Positions 11,116 to 22,590 are shown, counted from the first letter of the stretch. The stretch: DNA of 64,000 bases from Callorhinus ursinus (GCF_003265705.1 NW_020312827.1:14566120-14630119), one strand, 5' to 3'. Notes: generated from the sequence alone by a model not told the origin. A program made the numbers and translations.

Positions 11116-12958
11116 GAGGGAGCCAGGGGAAAAGAGGGGGAGGTGCTCCCAGAAGTGGTATTTAACCCCGGGCTTGTCAAAGGTGGGTGAGAGTGGAGGC
11201 AGGGAGGTCACTTAGGAGGCTGCTGGATTGGTCCAGGCAAGCCTTGATGATGGCCCCTGGGAGGGGCCCTTGAGGTTGGTGGCCCTGGGAAGGGTGAGAG
11301 GCACTGGGGACTGAGATACAGCAGGGAGGGTGAAGGGGTGGGAAGTGTAGGGGCAAGGTTGAAAGAAACTGTCCTAGACAAGACGAACCTCAGTATCAAC
11401 AAGGGCCGGTAGGAACCTGAGAGTTGTGTTTTGGGGAAAGGATTAGCAAGAACGTGATGCCCAGGGTGCTGATTCTGATTCTTAAATCTTTCAGTGAGAG
11501 ATTCCAGATGGTTTTGCGTTTAGTGAGTCGGGAGGAAATCTAACATTTAATGATTTTATTTGCTAGAATCATGTCCAATAAACGGATGACGTTCCGCTTG
11601 GTTTTCGAAGAGAAAAGCTGATCTAGAGGCTCCAGGAGGAAAGGCAGATGTTTACAGACCTGGATTCCTTGAGGCGGCCACCCTTCTGTCCGGGTGTCGT
11701 CAGCATCATTGGTGCTCTGAACAGGGACGGAGTGACCTTCCCGTGCTTCTATTTGTCTTGAGTTTCCCAAGGCAGGGAGTGTGCAGTCCAGTCTCTTGAG
11801 TGGGCTTGTTTGCTCCACTTAGGTAATTAGCTAATACCATCTCCTAAAACCTTATTTACACAGCAGCCAGGCTGCACTATGACAGAGGCCATAATAAACA
11901 TTAGTGTACTAAAGACAGAGCAAAATCAAATGCGTTGCTGTTCCTTGCTGCACAAGACAGCGTTCTGAAGTGCATGAGAGCATCCCGTGTGCAACACGAC
12001 TCTGCTCTTCCTGCCATTCTAGAAAAGCCTCCAGCTTCACATATTTATTTCCAAGGTAATGAAATTGGCCTTCTAGAGACCAGGGACCTTTGAGAATCCA
12101 ATATGTTCTCAAAACGAAGGGGGAATTTCTTTTTCAATGGCTTCTTACTGGAGGAAAATAGAAGAAAAATTCTGTCACTAAGGTCATCGCATTTTCTACC
12201 TAGAAATGTGCTTAAAATCTATTTTATTATTCTTATGTTTTTCCAGGAAACCAAGTTACTTGGCATGAAACATCACTCATTGTTTCCTTCCCTTAGTCCA
12301 GTCACCCGTTCTTTTGTTTTTCACTTTGGTTGTCTTCTGAAACCCCAACTTTTTTTTTTTTTTTTTTTACTATGTCTGAGTTTTGACTTGTCTGCCTGAT
12401 AGCAAGCTTGCCTTGTTCTTCCCTTTGTTTTGTGACCACGACCCGGGATGGAAGGGACTTTGAAACTCATTAGACGTTCATGTCCTCTCTGCTCTTGGTA
12501 TCCTCCAGTCCTCAGTATGTGGACAGAGTAGCTGGGCATCAATCTCCTATTTATTCCCTCTCCGAGTTGCCCAACACGTCTGTTTTTCAAATATGAAGGT
12601 TTGTCCTGCATCCTAGACATTGTTTAACCAAGGAAGCTTGAGAGAAGAAATGAATTCTAAATTACGGCGACCTGACTTTCAAAACTGGACCCTTGTAGAG
12701 AAATATAAGAATTTTAAACTCAGTTACTACTACTTTTTTTTGAAACACCAGGACTCCTGGTGCTCCTTTTCTAAGAACTCAAGCAGGCACCTCGAAACTG
12801 ATCAGATCCTCTTACCGCCCGGCTTGGTGAGCCAGGTTTTCATGCTCCCGTTTGAAAGCTGGCTTGAGAAAGACATCTGTGCTTTGTTTCTGACGAGTTC
12901 CGTGCCTTGTATTTATCAACAAACTCTCTCTCCCCCTGTCCCCCGCCCTGTTTCTCAG

Positions 12959-13293
12959 TGGCCGTTCCGGCAGCAGCGCCCCCTGTGTGCCAGCCCAAGG
13001 GGGCCACTAACGGGCACTACGCCGCCCCACGCCTCTCCATCTCCTCCCGAGCCACGGTGGTAGCCAGGATGGAAGGCGCCTCCCAGGGGGGCTTGCAGAC
13101 CGTCATGAAGTGGAAAACAGTCGTCGCAATCTTTGTGGTCGTGGTGGTCTACCTCGTCACCGGCGGTCTGGTCTTTCGAGCATTGGAGCAGCCCTTCGAG
13201 AGCAGCCAGAAGAATACCATTGCCTTGGAGAAGGCGGAGTTCCTGCGGGATCATATCTGCGTGAGCCCACAGGAGCTGGAGACGCTGATCCAG
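12959..13293 (+). CDS. KCNK10: KCNK10 (TREK-2) coding exon: N-terminus, TM1 and extracellular cap
   Basis: Partial coding exon of the TREK-2 two-pore-domain K+ channel, a plasma-membrane background K+ channel gated by stretch, lipids, heat and pH. The 335 bases encode 112 residues; the first valine codon is split (G from the upstream exon, TG here), so the upstream intron is phase 1. Seen: cytosolic segment with VAVPAAAP and [16 protein letters not shown]; first membrane helix at about residues 52-75 ([18 protein letters not shown]); then [12 protein letters not shown] and the cap helices with EFLRDHIC. Cys101 of this exon matches the cap cysteine that forms the inter-subunit disulfide in TREK channels. 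The acceptor is a pyrimidine-rich tract ending ttctcag; the donor CAG|gtgagc is strong. The sequence fits KCNK10 and not KCNK2 (TREK-1), which differs throughout the N-terminus and TM1. There is no start codon for full-length protein here: the first exon, one of several alternatives in the family, was not found. The proline-rich stretch before RLSISS looks shorter than in human. Confidence 0.96.
13069..13071 (+). other. KCNK10: Internal in-frame ATG (possible alternative start 1)
   Basis: Methionine 38 of the exon (ARMEG) has A at -3 and G at +4, a strong Kozak context. Alternative translation initiation is known for TREK channels and yields N-terminally shortened proteins with altered ion selectivity or conductance. 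Use of this site here is inferred from context only. Confidence 0.55.
13105..13107 (+). other. KCNK10: Internal in-frame ATG (possible alternative start 2)
   Basis: Methionine 50 of the exon (QTVMKWK) sits just before TM1, with G at -3 and A at +4, an adequate but weaker Kozak context than the upstream site. Starting here would remove nearly the whole cytosolic N-terminus while keeping TM1. Inference by analogy with alternative initiation in TREK channels. Confidence 0.45.
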
Positions 13294-13861
13294 GTGAGCG
13301 GGGAGCGAGTCAGCTGCAGAGCAGCCTGCGGGCAGAAGGGGCAGCTTGGGTTTTGTTCTTCGGGCTCACTGAGTTTTTGCCTTTGGTTGAGATGCTCCTG
13401 ATGGTCAGGGAGGGCCTCTCTGGGGAGGTGGCATCTGAGCTGGGACCTCAAAGGAGCCAGAGAGTGAGGCATGTGATGATGTGCGGGAAGGGGGGGCCAC
13501 GCGTGCCACAGCCTTGATGCCGCGACGTTAGGAGCAGGCAGGGTTTCGCATCACCTGCTTTTGGATGAGGTGGCTGGAGGCAGAAGTAGGCGAAAGGGCT
13601 TTGGATCTTCAAATTCGAGTCCATCTCTTTGTGCTGATCAAGTTCCTGATTCTGAAGTCTGTGTGAGACGCTGGGCCAAGAGGGTGCCCTTAGAAGCCAA
13701 AGAAGGAATTTTAAATAAGCAGGGATGTGTTAACCTGTCCCAGGTCAATGAGAATGGAGTAAAGATCACCAGAGGGGGGATGGGAGGCTGTTGGCGACTT
13801 GACAGGGCAGTTTTGGTGGATTTATGGGGATGAAATAATAAGGATAGTCGTAGTAGTAATA

Positions 13862-13930
13862 ATCAGGATTGCTGTTTTTGAACACTTATTGCATCAGGCA
13901 CTGTGCTAAGGTCCTTGCATACCTTGGATA
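13862..13930 (-). repeat. MIR fragment, antisense
   Basis: aacacttattgcatcaggca followed by ctgtgctaaggtccttgcat matches the MIR 3' half in reverse (tgccaggcactgtgctaagc type). Confidence 0.55.
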
Positions 13931-15079
13931 TTAAGAAAAAAATATCCATAAAAAGATGGAGACAGAGAACTTTGGGCTACCACCTAGAGAAGCAGGGCAA
14001 TGAAAGCAGGGGTGGGGGTAGCTGGGAGGGCCATGGGAGACAGAGTCATCTCAGGTGGTGTGGTGGGAGCAAATGAAACAGGAGGCTCCAGAAGCCTGGG
14101 AAGGGCAGGGAGCCATGTCCCAGAGGGAGGAAGGGCAGTGGTTGGGAGCCCAGTTGGGGGGCTTCATCGTGCAGGAGATGGAGGATGGCTGCCTCAGAGA
14201 CTGAGGTTTGAGTTCCTATCCTACACATGCTCCTGAACCAGGAAGTGTAGGTCCTGGGTGAAAGGCGGTGACATTTATGGAGGCAAGGGAGAGTCATATC
14301 TTTCCAGGGGTTCTAAAGTTTGCAAGGCAGAGGGATGAAAATGATGGCTCCCGTGACTCCTTCTGCTGTGGGGTTATCTGCATTAAATTCTAAGGGCTAC
14401 TGCAATCCAGGATATTGCAGGATTTGCAAGACTGACCTGGCTATTTGTATATTTATTTCAAACTACATTGATAGGCTAGGAGAATTATGGGGCTCCTTAT
14501 GATCTGGAACATTCATAGCAATTGTATTCCTTTAAAGAAATTTTGATAATCTGACTTGACTTTTATAAATAAATAGAAATACACATTCTCCCCACCCCCC
14601 GGAAATAAATATGATTTCATATCTATGATCCTATAATTTTTGTTAAGAAAGAAAACTTTAAAATGCAAAAATCTAAGGGCAGTATTTCATATTATTCTTT
14701 CTTCGATAGCTTTGTCTTTTTTCCCCTCACTTTATGAGAAAATGCTATCAAATTTGTGATGATGGGAGTGTTGTACCAATCTGTGCCAGATTTAAGGCCT
14801 AGAATGTCAAAGAAAATGGGGGAAACAATTCTGGAGTAATTTTAAGTAAGAACGGAATTATACATGTTATTGTGATATGTGGTGAGATCCTTTCTATTTA
14901 GTTGCAATATATATAACAACCTAAAAAGTGGTCCGAATTGAATCTAGAGTCATGCTTGCATTTGCCTTCCTTAGACAGTGAGGTCTTGAGGAAAAAGATT
15001 ATGTCATATTATCTTTGCATCCACGTGTAGCCTATGCATTGCTTTGCATCTAATTATTGCCCAATAGAGAAATCCTTTT

Positions 15080-15271
15080 TTTTTTTTAAGATTTTATTTA
15101 TTTATTCATGAGAGACAGAGGGAGAGAGAGAGGGAGATAGAGAGAGAGAAGCAGAGGGAGAAGCAGGCTCCCAAGGGGCAGGGAGCCCGATGCGGGACTC
15201 GATCCCAGGACCCTGGGATCATGACCTGAGCCGAAGGCAGACGCTTAACCATCTGAGCCACCCAGGCACCC
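15080..15271 (-). mobile_element. CanSINE, antisense
   Basis: Poly-T, aagattttatttatttattc, a GA-rich stretch, gatcccaggaccctgggatc and gagccacccaggcaccc. Target-site duplication gagaaatcctttt at 15067-15079 and 15272-15284. Confidence 0.95.
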
Positions 15272-15509
15272 GAGAAATCCTTTTGGATTGAGATATCAAA
15301 CTAAATTTGTAACATTGGTGATACCATGAGATATCTGAAATTATTCATGCACTGGTTTATTTATTTATGTATTGCCCATTCTTTGGCTCTCTTCTTCATG
15401 AAAGAGCTCAGAGGCCAGAATGGACAGGATGGGGGCGTGTAGAGATTCTAATTCTGGTGCTGCCATTAAAACCTGTCCCCTACTTTAGCCTCAAAAATTT
15501 CTCTGGGAA

Positions 15510-15510
<1 letters not shown>

Positions 15511-15559
<49 letters not shown>
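15511..15559 (+). repeat. (TG)n microsatellite, about 24 uninterrupted units
   Basis: An uninterrupted TG run of 49 bases, ending in atgacacacatacacatcc. Alternating purine-pyrimidine of this length can adopt Z-DNA and is usually length-polymorphic. Confidence 0.98.
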
Positions 15560-15562
<3 letters not shown>

Positions 15563-15612
15563 ACACACATACACATCCTTAAGGTCATTTTTGTAACAAT
15601 TAAAAGCTACCC

Positions 15613-15785
15613 TGTATTAGACACCTTTTATAAGCCAGATGCCTTACACTCATTATCTCATTTATTCATTCCAACAACCCTCTAAGTTGGCACTATTACA
15701 CCCATTTTATAGGTGAGGAAGCCGATTCTAAAATAGGTAGAGTAACTTCCCAACCCCCAAAGTGGCCAGCCTGGGGTTCAAAGTG
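15613..15785 (-). repeat. MIR fragment, antisense
   Basis: agccagatgccttacactca, tattacacccattttatagg and tgaggaagccgattc follow the reverse MIR core (cattttacagatgaggaaac). Confidence 0.65.
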
Positions 15786-16737
15786 TGGTCTGTCTGACCT
15801 TGCCCTTCCTCCAACCAATGAGTCTACAAGGTCTTTAGGTAGGTCTTGCTTTGCATAAACTCAGCTCTCTCTTAAACATTTGCTTTGTGTTTAACAGTTT
15901 CCAGAATTTTAACGGAGTCAAGAAACACTGGAGTTCCCTGTTTCTTAACAGAAAGCATCTCTCTGTGTCTTCTCCCTGCACCCACTGAGTGTGAGCCTTG
16001 GGCTTGGGATACTTTAAGATCTCCAGCCACTGTGATGTAAGGCTTTATACTTGTGTTTATCTACAGAGTTTTTCACAACACACAGGTTAAGCAGATTTAA
16101 ATGTTGAATCTGTGTTAATCAAGAACAAATTGATCATGGTTTGCCTTTCAGTTCACTGATTCCTTCATAGCATGAAAAGGTCCACACTATGGATTAGAGG
16201 AAGCATTCTCTCACTTCATGTGTCTGAGCAGCATTGGATATAGTGCTCATACAACTTTTTGGAAGGGTTTTCAGTGTGGTATGTTCCAAGCTGGACAAAC
16301 ATAGTATTATTGTACTTCACCCAAGTCTGAAAGGAGTGACTGACAGGTAAAAAATGATATCAATGGTATTTATCTGGTAATGTCAGGACCCTTGGCTGGA
16401 TTGAGTGAACCCCTCATAAAGTAAGCTGGAAGGTGTAATTCATGTTATTAATAATAAAAACAGAGTACCCAGAACCGCTTCACTCCCATGAAAGGCCTGG
16501 ATAGCTTAAAAGAGCCATAGCTGGGGGAAGGGTTTTCAAAAGAATGAAACCACTGTTATGGGGTGCTGTGGGACTCCAGAGGAGACCGTTGGGTCACCGT
16601 CCCTGACCAGATTGCTGTTATGGAGGGAACTGTCTCAATGAATTCATCCATATGTTCTCTAAGTTGCTATTGAGTTCCTGTTGTATCAGGTCACATGCTA
16701 AGTGCTGGGGTTAGAAAAGAGGAGCATAAAATACACC

Positions 16738-16885
16738 GTGAGCAAGTTACTAACCTCTCTGTGATCCAGTTTCATTATCAATAAAATGTGCCTAAAATCC
16801 CTCACCCTTGGTGGTGTTGAGAGGATTAAAGTCTATAATTCATGAGAAGGGCTTTTAACGATGTTTGGCACATGGCGAGTGCTCA
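16738..16885 (+). repeat. MIR fragment
   Basis: gagcaagttactaacctctc, cagtttcattatcaataaaa, gagaggattaaagtc and ggcacatggcgagtgctcaa follow the MIR order. Confidence 0.65.
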
Positions 16886-16960
16886 AAAAAAGATCGTTTC
16901 CCCTGCTGCTGGGGCTTGTAGTATTGTTCTAAGAACTCAGAGTTTCAGGCAGTGGTTCTT

Positions 16961-17066
16961 TTTTTTTTTTCCTTAAGTTTTTGTTTTAATTCCAGTTAGT
17001 TAACATAGTGTTATATCAGTTTCAGGCGTACAATGTAGTGATTCCACAGTTCCACATGTCCCCTGG
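16961..17066 (-). mobile_element. Very short 5'-truncated LINE-1, antisense
   Basis: Only about 106 bases: poly-T, ccagttagttaacatagtgt, atcagtttcaggcgtacaat and onward, the 3' end of a carnivore LINE-1. Target-site duplication ttcaggcagtggttctt (16944-16960) and ttcaagcagtggttctt (17067-17083). The target is the first bases of a MER20 element. Confidence 0.85.
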
Positions 17067-17072
17067 TTCAAG

Positions 17073-17288
17073 CAGTGGTTCTTATTGGGGAGGGGGTTCA
17101 CCCCCATCATGGGGCATCTGACAACATCTGGAGACATTTTTGGTTGTCGTGACTTGAGGGGGTTCTAGTAGAATGTGGTGAGGAGAGACCAGGGATGCCG
17201 CTAAATGGCCTGAATGCACAGGACAGCCCCGACACAGCAAAGAATTAATTCAGTCAAATGTCAGCAGTGCCAAGGCCGAGAAACCCTG
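17073..17288 (+). mobile_element. MER20 (hAT-Charlie non-autonomous DNA transposon)
   Basis: Runs from cagtggttcttattggggag through catctggagacatttttggt and aatgcacaggacagccc to agaaaccctg, close to full MER20 length (about 219 bp). The first bases are duplicated at 16950-16960 because a LINE-1 inserted there. MER20 copies have been reported as hormone-responsive enhancers in mammals; no function can be read here. Confidence 0.85.
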
Positions 17289-17340
17289 GAAGAAGAGGCA
17301 CATAAACCAACAATTGGAATTTACTGCAATGGAGCTATTT

Positions 17341-18159
17341 TTTTTCCCAGTGTTATGGTGATATAATTGACCTACTCACCGTATAGGTTCAAGATGTACG
17401 GAAGAATGGTCTGAACGTATATTGTGAGGTGATTTCTACCGCTGTTTGCTTGGCATCCATCACCGAGTATAGACCCAATAAAGAACAAAAGCAAAAAGAA
17501 TAAAAAAAGCATTTCTCCTTGTGGTGAGAACCCTCAAGATTGACTCTCTTAACACCTTTCCTGTGGTGTTAGCTCTAGGCATCATGCTGTACTTTACATC
17601 CTAGTGCTTTTGTGTCTTATAACCGGGAGCTGTCACTTTTTGACCACCTTCCTCTGATTTTCCCACCCCCACTTTTGGCCTCTGATCTCTTTTTCTATGA
17701 GTTTTTTGTTTGCTTTGTTGTTGTTGTTGTTTTAGATTCCACATTTAAGTGAGGTCATACAGTATTTGTCTTTCTCTGACTTGTTTTACTTAGCCTCATG
17801 CCATCAAGGTCCATTCATACTCCACTTTGTATATGTATTACTACAACTTCTTTATCCACTCCTCGGTCCCTGGATACTTAGGTTGTTTCTGGGTCTTGTC
17901 TATTGTAAATAATGCTGCTATGAGCATGAGGGTGTGTGTGTTTTTTCAAGTTAGAGTTTTTGTTTTTTTTGGACATATTCCCAGAAGTGGAATTGCTGGC
18001 TCATATGGCCGTTCTATTTTTAATTTTCTGAGGATGCTCCATACTATTCTCCACAGCGGTGACACCAGTTTGCATTCCCCCCTAGCAGTGCCCGAGGCTT
18101 CCCTCTTCTCCACATCTGCACCCGCATTTGTTGTCTCTTGTCTTTTTGATGATGACCGG
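17341..18159 (-). mobile_element. 5'-truncated LINE-1 (older L1M type), antisense
   Basis: About 819 bases covering the 3' UTR and the end of ORF2. On the + strand it starts with poly-T and atataattgacc and ends in tgtctcttgtctttttgatg. The - strand translation around 17950-18120 contains LRKLKIERPYEPAIPLLGIC, characteristic of the LINE-1 ORF2 C-terminal region, with surrounding frame breaks. A perfect 13-base target-site duplication aatggagctattt lies at 17328-17340 and 18160-18172. Confidence 0.92.
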
Positions 18160-18227
18160 AATGGAGCTATTTGAAGTATATGAAAAATGGGGGCCCCTGT
18201 GAGGCAAATGGAGGTCAGGGAAGTTTC

Positions 18228-18385
18228 TGTGGTCATTTATCTCTTTTAGTCCTTACAACTGTTCTAGAAAGATGGTCTTTTGTGCCCATTTACAGATGAG
18301 GAAACTGAGGCAGCAGGCAGCAAAGTTACATGCTCAACGTTGCCCATTTAGTAAGCAGAAGATCTAGGATTTACTCCTGCGCAGT
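18228..18385 (-). repeat. MIR fragment, antisense
   Basis: tgcccatttacagatgagga, aactgaggcagcaggcagc and catttagtaagcagaagatc match the MIR core in reverse. Confidence 0.7.
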
Positions 18386-18989
18386 CTGACCACGTATCCT
18401 AGGCTTTTAAACACAACCTATTCAAACAGAAACGTGGACTATGGGAGGAGGTTCATTCTGCAGGCCATGGATAAAGGGCATCCCAGGGGTGCGTGTGGCC
18501 CATTGAGAGAGCTTCAGGTGGTCATTGTGGCTAGAGCTGAGAGGTATGGGAAATGATGGCAAATGAGGCTGGAGAGGCGAGTGGGGTTGGATTTGGGAGC
18601 TGCCCACAGAGGCTTGCTCAGGAGTTGGGCTTTATGCCCTGGGAAGTGGGGAGTCAATGCAAAGTTTAAGCAAGGCAGTGACATGATGAAAATTTTCTTC
18701 CGGAACAATAATTCTTTTAGCAATGGGGACTTTGGGTTGGTGGAAGGAGACACTGGAGGAAGGAAGACCCATTAGAAGAATATTAGAACACTGGAGGTGA
18801 GAGATGCCAAGACACAGAGAAGGGGCCGCATGGAAGAGAGTCAGACAAAGAAAACTGGCAAATGACTCATTCCCATTCAGCAGAGATTTCCGGAGTGCCT
18901 GCTCAGTGCTCCGCGCCCCTCCTTGTTCAGGCAGAGCCCCGTGGGCACCATAGCCGGCGATGAGCACTCAAGCTCTGCAGTTTCCCCTC

Positions 18990-19140
18990 CTGTGTTAAAT
19001 CTCGTTCCTGCTTCCCGGCTGGGTGACTTGGGAAGTAGTCACCCCAGGCCTCAGCTTCCCATCTGTAAACTGGACATTGTGGTATTCGGGTCTACCTGTT
19101 CGGGTAGTCTGAATAGCGAACAAACAATTCAGTTACTTTT
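18990..19140 (+). repeat. MIR fragment
   Basis: ggctgggtgacttgggaagt, ggcctcagcttcccatctgt and aaactggacattgtgg follow the MIR core. Confidence 0.65.
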
Positions 19141-19944
19141 ACTATTGTGACTGCTATTATTTATTTGTTAGGGAAGGAAGAAAAAAGAAACCAGAAAGCC
19201 CCTAAAGTATATCCATCCTGGGGTCCTGCTAAGGGGAGAGAGAAGAAAGCTCCTAAGTGCCCTTTGGGGCTTCAATCTTAAATTTTCTAGTTGACGAATT
19301 CTCTCAATTTGCTTCTACTGTTAAAGTGTGAAGTCACCTTCACGGAAGTTGCTCTGCGAGTGCGGGTTTGGTCTGCTAACACCAATGGGGCTGTGTTTTG
19401 TGGCTTGAGCCCAGGGAGGCAACATAGCCGTTCCTATTCTATTTAGAGGGCTTACCACGGCCACCTAGATCAGCGTCTGTATCCTGAGCTTTGGTGGGGA
19501 CACTGAGCCTCGTACATATTAAGTAGACACTAACGCTGACTCCCCTGATCACTGTCTGTACCACCCTCCCCACACTGTTCCTCATGTGATTTGGGAAACA
19601 TTCTAGAGAACCTCAGGGACCCAGAAGACTCAGGTAGCCCCCAAGGCACAGGTCAGCACAAGGATAAGATGGCCATCATTCCGAGGTATGACTGAGTGAA
19701 AGGGCCTGTGTCCTCTGACTGAGGGCCTGATTGCTGTTCATCCCCTACTGAGGCGTGTGGATCTTCCAGTTTGATGCCCTGGGGCAAGCCACTTAACCGG
19801 AGCTGAGCCTCAGCGGTTCAACCCAGAGCGGACACATAAGAGCCATCCATCTCTGGACTCTCACCCAGTCTGCAGATGACTAACAGATTTCCTGCAGAGC
19901 TGTCCTTAGTGATAAAAGATGGCTCCCGCTTTTTGGTTGTTCGC

Positions 19945-20180
19945 TTTCCCCTAGGCATTGTTCTAAGTGCTTCCATGTCTGAGCTCATTTTGCCCTTGCA
20001 ATTTTGAGCCTACAGGTAGATTCCATCGCCATCATGCCATTTTATGGATGAGAAAATTAAATCTTATTCTAAGTAGCTTGTCCAAGTAAGTGAGAGTCGG
20101 TACATGGTTAAATGGGGTTTTGAGCCTTGGGACACCTGACTCTGGAGCCCATAGGTCTAACATTGTGCTATGCTGCTCAC
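19945..20180 (-). repeat. MIR fragment, antisense
   Basis: ggcattgttctaagtgcttc, cattttatggatgagaaaat, gtagcttgtccaagtaagtg and gtctaacattgtgctatgct cover most of a MIR in reverse. Confidence 0.65.
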
Positions 20181-21784
20181 TTGTGTTAATGGTGGGTATT
20201 CCCTACAGTACATCTGGACCTTTTCTGAAAGCTTTTACTCCAAGGAAAAGACTGGAGGGAGAAGGATGAATTTTTAAGGAGGCATGGGCTGTCTTACTTG
20301 GTACTGTAGTGGGTTTATGTGGACTATTGCATTTTCAAGAAGGGGGTGTCAAGGAGAGGAAGGAGCACGGCTATGAAAGTCAGGTAGACTTGGTCCCTTA
20401 CTCCACCAAAACTAAGGCCACCTCTCCTAGGAAACGGTGGGACAGTCCCTCTCATTCAGAATATGAGGTGGGGGGAAGGAGATAACCCACACAGACCACC
20501 AGCAGAGAGCCTGGCATCTAGCTGGCATTCAGGAAACATTATTTCCTTCAACTTGATTTGATGGCCATCTGATTCCAAGAACCTCTTTATCCTCACTGCT
20601 CTGACATGCCTCGATTGCTTATTTCCCTGTCCCCACTACAATTGCCTTAGAAACTTCTGTCGTGGCTAGTCTTGGAGAAAGCGATAACACTTTCATCTTC
20701 TGTAATCCTCAAAGAATAAAACCACAAGGCGGCTTCCCTGACTGACAGGGGGAGGGAACCATGTCCCAGCCTGGGTGGATAATGCTATGTAGCAGTTGTT
20801 TTTCAGGCTGCGAATGCTTACATGTTGTTTTTTTTTTTTTAAGACTTTGAATGTCTCCACTGTAGCTCATGGGGTCACACAGCTGTTTTCTCTCTAGGTA
20901 TTAGCCACGTGGAAGGGAGGGGTGTTTCACCGGAGTGGGTGTAGTGTTGGGCAAGGAGACCACCAGAGAGGACATGGGAGTTTCCATTCTAAGGGCCTTG
21001 TTGTAGTGCAGGCAACAAGGATTCCTTTCTCACCGGAGGGCGCTCTTGGGGGCAGCTCGTGTAGCGCCGCCCTCCCCCCACGAGTGAGCAGGCTACCTCA
21101 CTGTCTGGAAAGTTGACTTTTTTCCTGGCGTACTTCACTCAGACCTTGTTTTGGCAAGTTACTTAACTTCTTGGAACCCTCCTGACCTCAAAACGGGCAC
21201 TTTCTATTCTTGGTGGTCTCTTTATCTGAAGAAAACCTGAAGCTTCCACCTGCCTGGCGTGGGCTAGGTCTGGAATTTCCTGGAAATGTGAGCCTTTGGA
21301 TGCAGGGGTCCCTTCTCATCCTGCTATGTCTCTCCTTCCTTGACTGGTTCATGTCGTTTTATGGTGGTCAACAGGATCTCTGCCACTGGTTTTCATTTTA
21401 TGATCTCTTGGGGATTTTGATCCTTTGCTAGTAAGTGATTAGAGTCTTAGATACTTTGTTCAGGACTCTGGCATACTGATTCATTTCACTGGCTCTGCTC
21501 TTTGGGTCTGACTCTGCCATGCTTTGGCGGCACACGAATTCATTTAAGATACGAGCAGCTGTGTGAGAGGACTGGGTACTGGGTGGTGTCCTGGGCGTGG
21601 ACCTTTAATGCTGTCATGGTGACCCAAACTGCTATTCTGCAGATACAGGAGGGCCAGGGATCAGGAGCTGCCAAACTCTTCTCTCCAGAAGCAGCAGCTG
21701 TTGGTTAATTTGCATGAGCCACGAACATTTCCCAAGGCCATGACATCTACCATTCCCTTCTTCTGCCAAGCCCCAAATCCCTTA

Positions 21785-21930
21785 CTCAATTACTCACTCA
21801 TTCACTCATTCATTCATTAATTCAACAAATTCCCTGTTTTCCTGCTGCGTGCCAACTTCAGTGCTAAGTCCTGGGGACACGATGGTGAGTAAAAGGGGTA
21901 CATATAGTCCCTGACCTCTTGGAGTTTCTA
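21785..21930 (-). repeat. L2 LINE 3'-end fragment, antisense
   Basis: cattcattaattcaacaaat, ctgcgtgccaacttcagtgc, ctggggacacgatggtgagt and gacctcttggagtttctag match the reversed L2 3' end. Confidence 0.7.
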
Positions 21931-21931
21931 G

Positions 21932-22040
21932 CTAGGATGACCAATCATCCCAGTTTTCATGGTTTTGGAATACTCATTAATAGCATCCCTTTCTCTCTCA
22001 AAATTGACCTGGTTTGAAAGATATTATGGTTACCCTACTG
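21932..22040. repeat. Short terminal-inverted-repeat element (unnamed)
   Basis: Left end taggatgaccaatcatccca and right end gatattatggttaccctact are imperfect inverted repeats of the 'ggtgaccatacatcc' type found at ends of an old MITE-like repeat. A similar single end (aaggtgaccatacatcctgt) occurs at about 26815. Confidence 0.35.
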
Positions 22041-22479
22041 ATAAGTAGTAGCGGAGGCAAACCTTGTGCATGTAATCCCATGAATCAGTATAAATAAAAC
22101 TGTGATGAACGATGCAAAGAAGAAGGAGCTGTCGGGCACATGAGCAAGAGAACTGACACAGGAGGCCAGGGATTCTGGGCAGGGGAACTGAGTGCCAAGG
22201 CCCCGTGGTGGAAGGATGCCCAGGATCTCTGAGGACTTGAGAGAAGAGGAGCATATATGGCTGGAGGTGAGTTCCCAAGGGAACTTGGTAGGAGTTTACC
22301 CTGGGGTCAAGAGGGGGTCAAACCACGCAGGGCTTTATCCTAAGAGCCCTGGGAGGCTATGGCCATTTCAGGCAGTAGGGTGGCTTGGCCCTGCAGCATC
22401 CAACATTCACGTGTGCCTCCGCCCTTAATAGACCCTATTGAGTGAACATTATTTTTCTTATCTGCCTCCTTCCCACAAC

Positions 22480-22590
22480 TGTGAGGTCTTCCGGGTTGAG
22501 TCTGTGTCTTTTATCCATATGTCCCTCATGCCTGGCACAGCGGCCGGCCCATAGAAGATGCTTGAGGTTTGAGGAATGAGTGAATAGGGC
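22480..22590 (+). repeat. L2 LINE 3'-end fragment
   Basis: tgtgaggtcttccgggttga, tgcctggcacagcggccggc and gatgcttgaggtttgaggaa then tgagtgaa follow the L2 3' end. Confidence 0.6.

Larger units (their letters stand above)
1..12958 (+). other. KCNK10: KCNK10 intron upstream of the first exon seen (3' part)
   Basis: No exon was recognised here; in particular no first exon of a known TREK-2 N-terminal type ending in a phase-1 GT donor. Recognisable content is listed separately: SINE tandem 395-1209, palindromic element 1463-1729, SINE 2624-2840, L2 3303-3401, L2 8930-9025, MIRs 9401-9650, L2 10105-10250, MLT1 10663-11115. Stretches 1-380, 1730-2600, 3420-8900 and 11120-12950 contain only scattered short ORFs, poly-T and poly-G runs (for example G-runs at 4814-4850), and nothing I can assign. 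Parts of 3400-8900 resemble old L2 or MIR debris too decayed to delimit. Confidence 0.8.

Noticed and set aside
1..12950. Alternative KCNK10 first exons
   Set aside because: I looked for ATG-containing exons ending with a phase-1 donor and encoding the known TREK-2 N-termini (MFFLYTD or MKFPIETP types) and saw none.
13110..13517. 135-residue ORF overlapping the KCNK10 exon in another frame
   Set aside because: Shadow of the real KCNK10 exon, which reads in the 12961 frame and matches TREK-2.
15367..15582. ORF ending in a VCVCVCV repeat
   Set aside because: Translation of the TG microsatellite; similar artefacts occur at 31025-31285 and 50887-51108.
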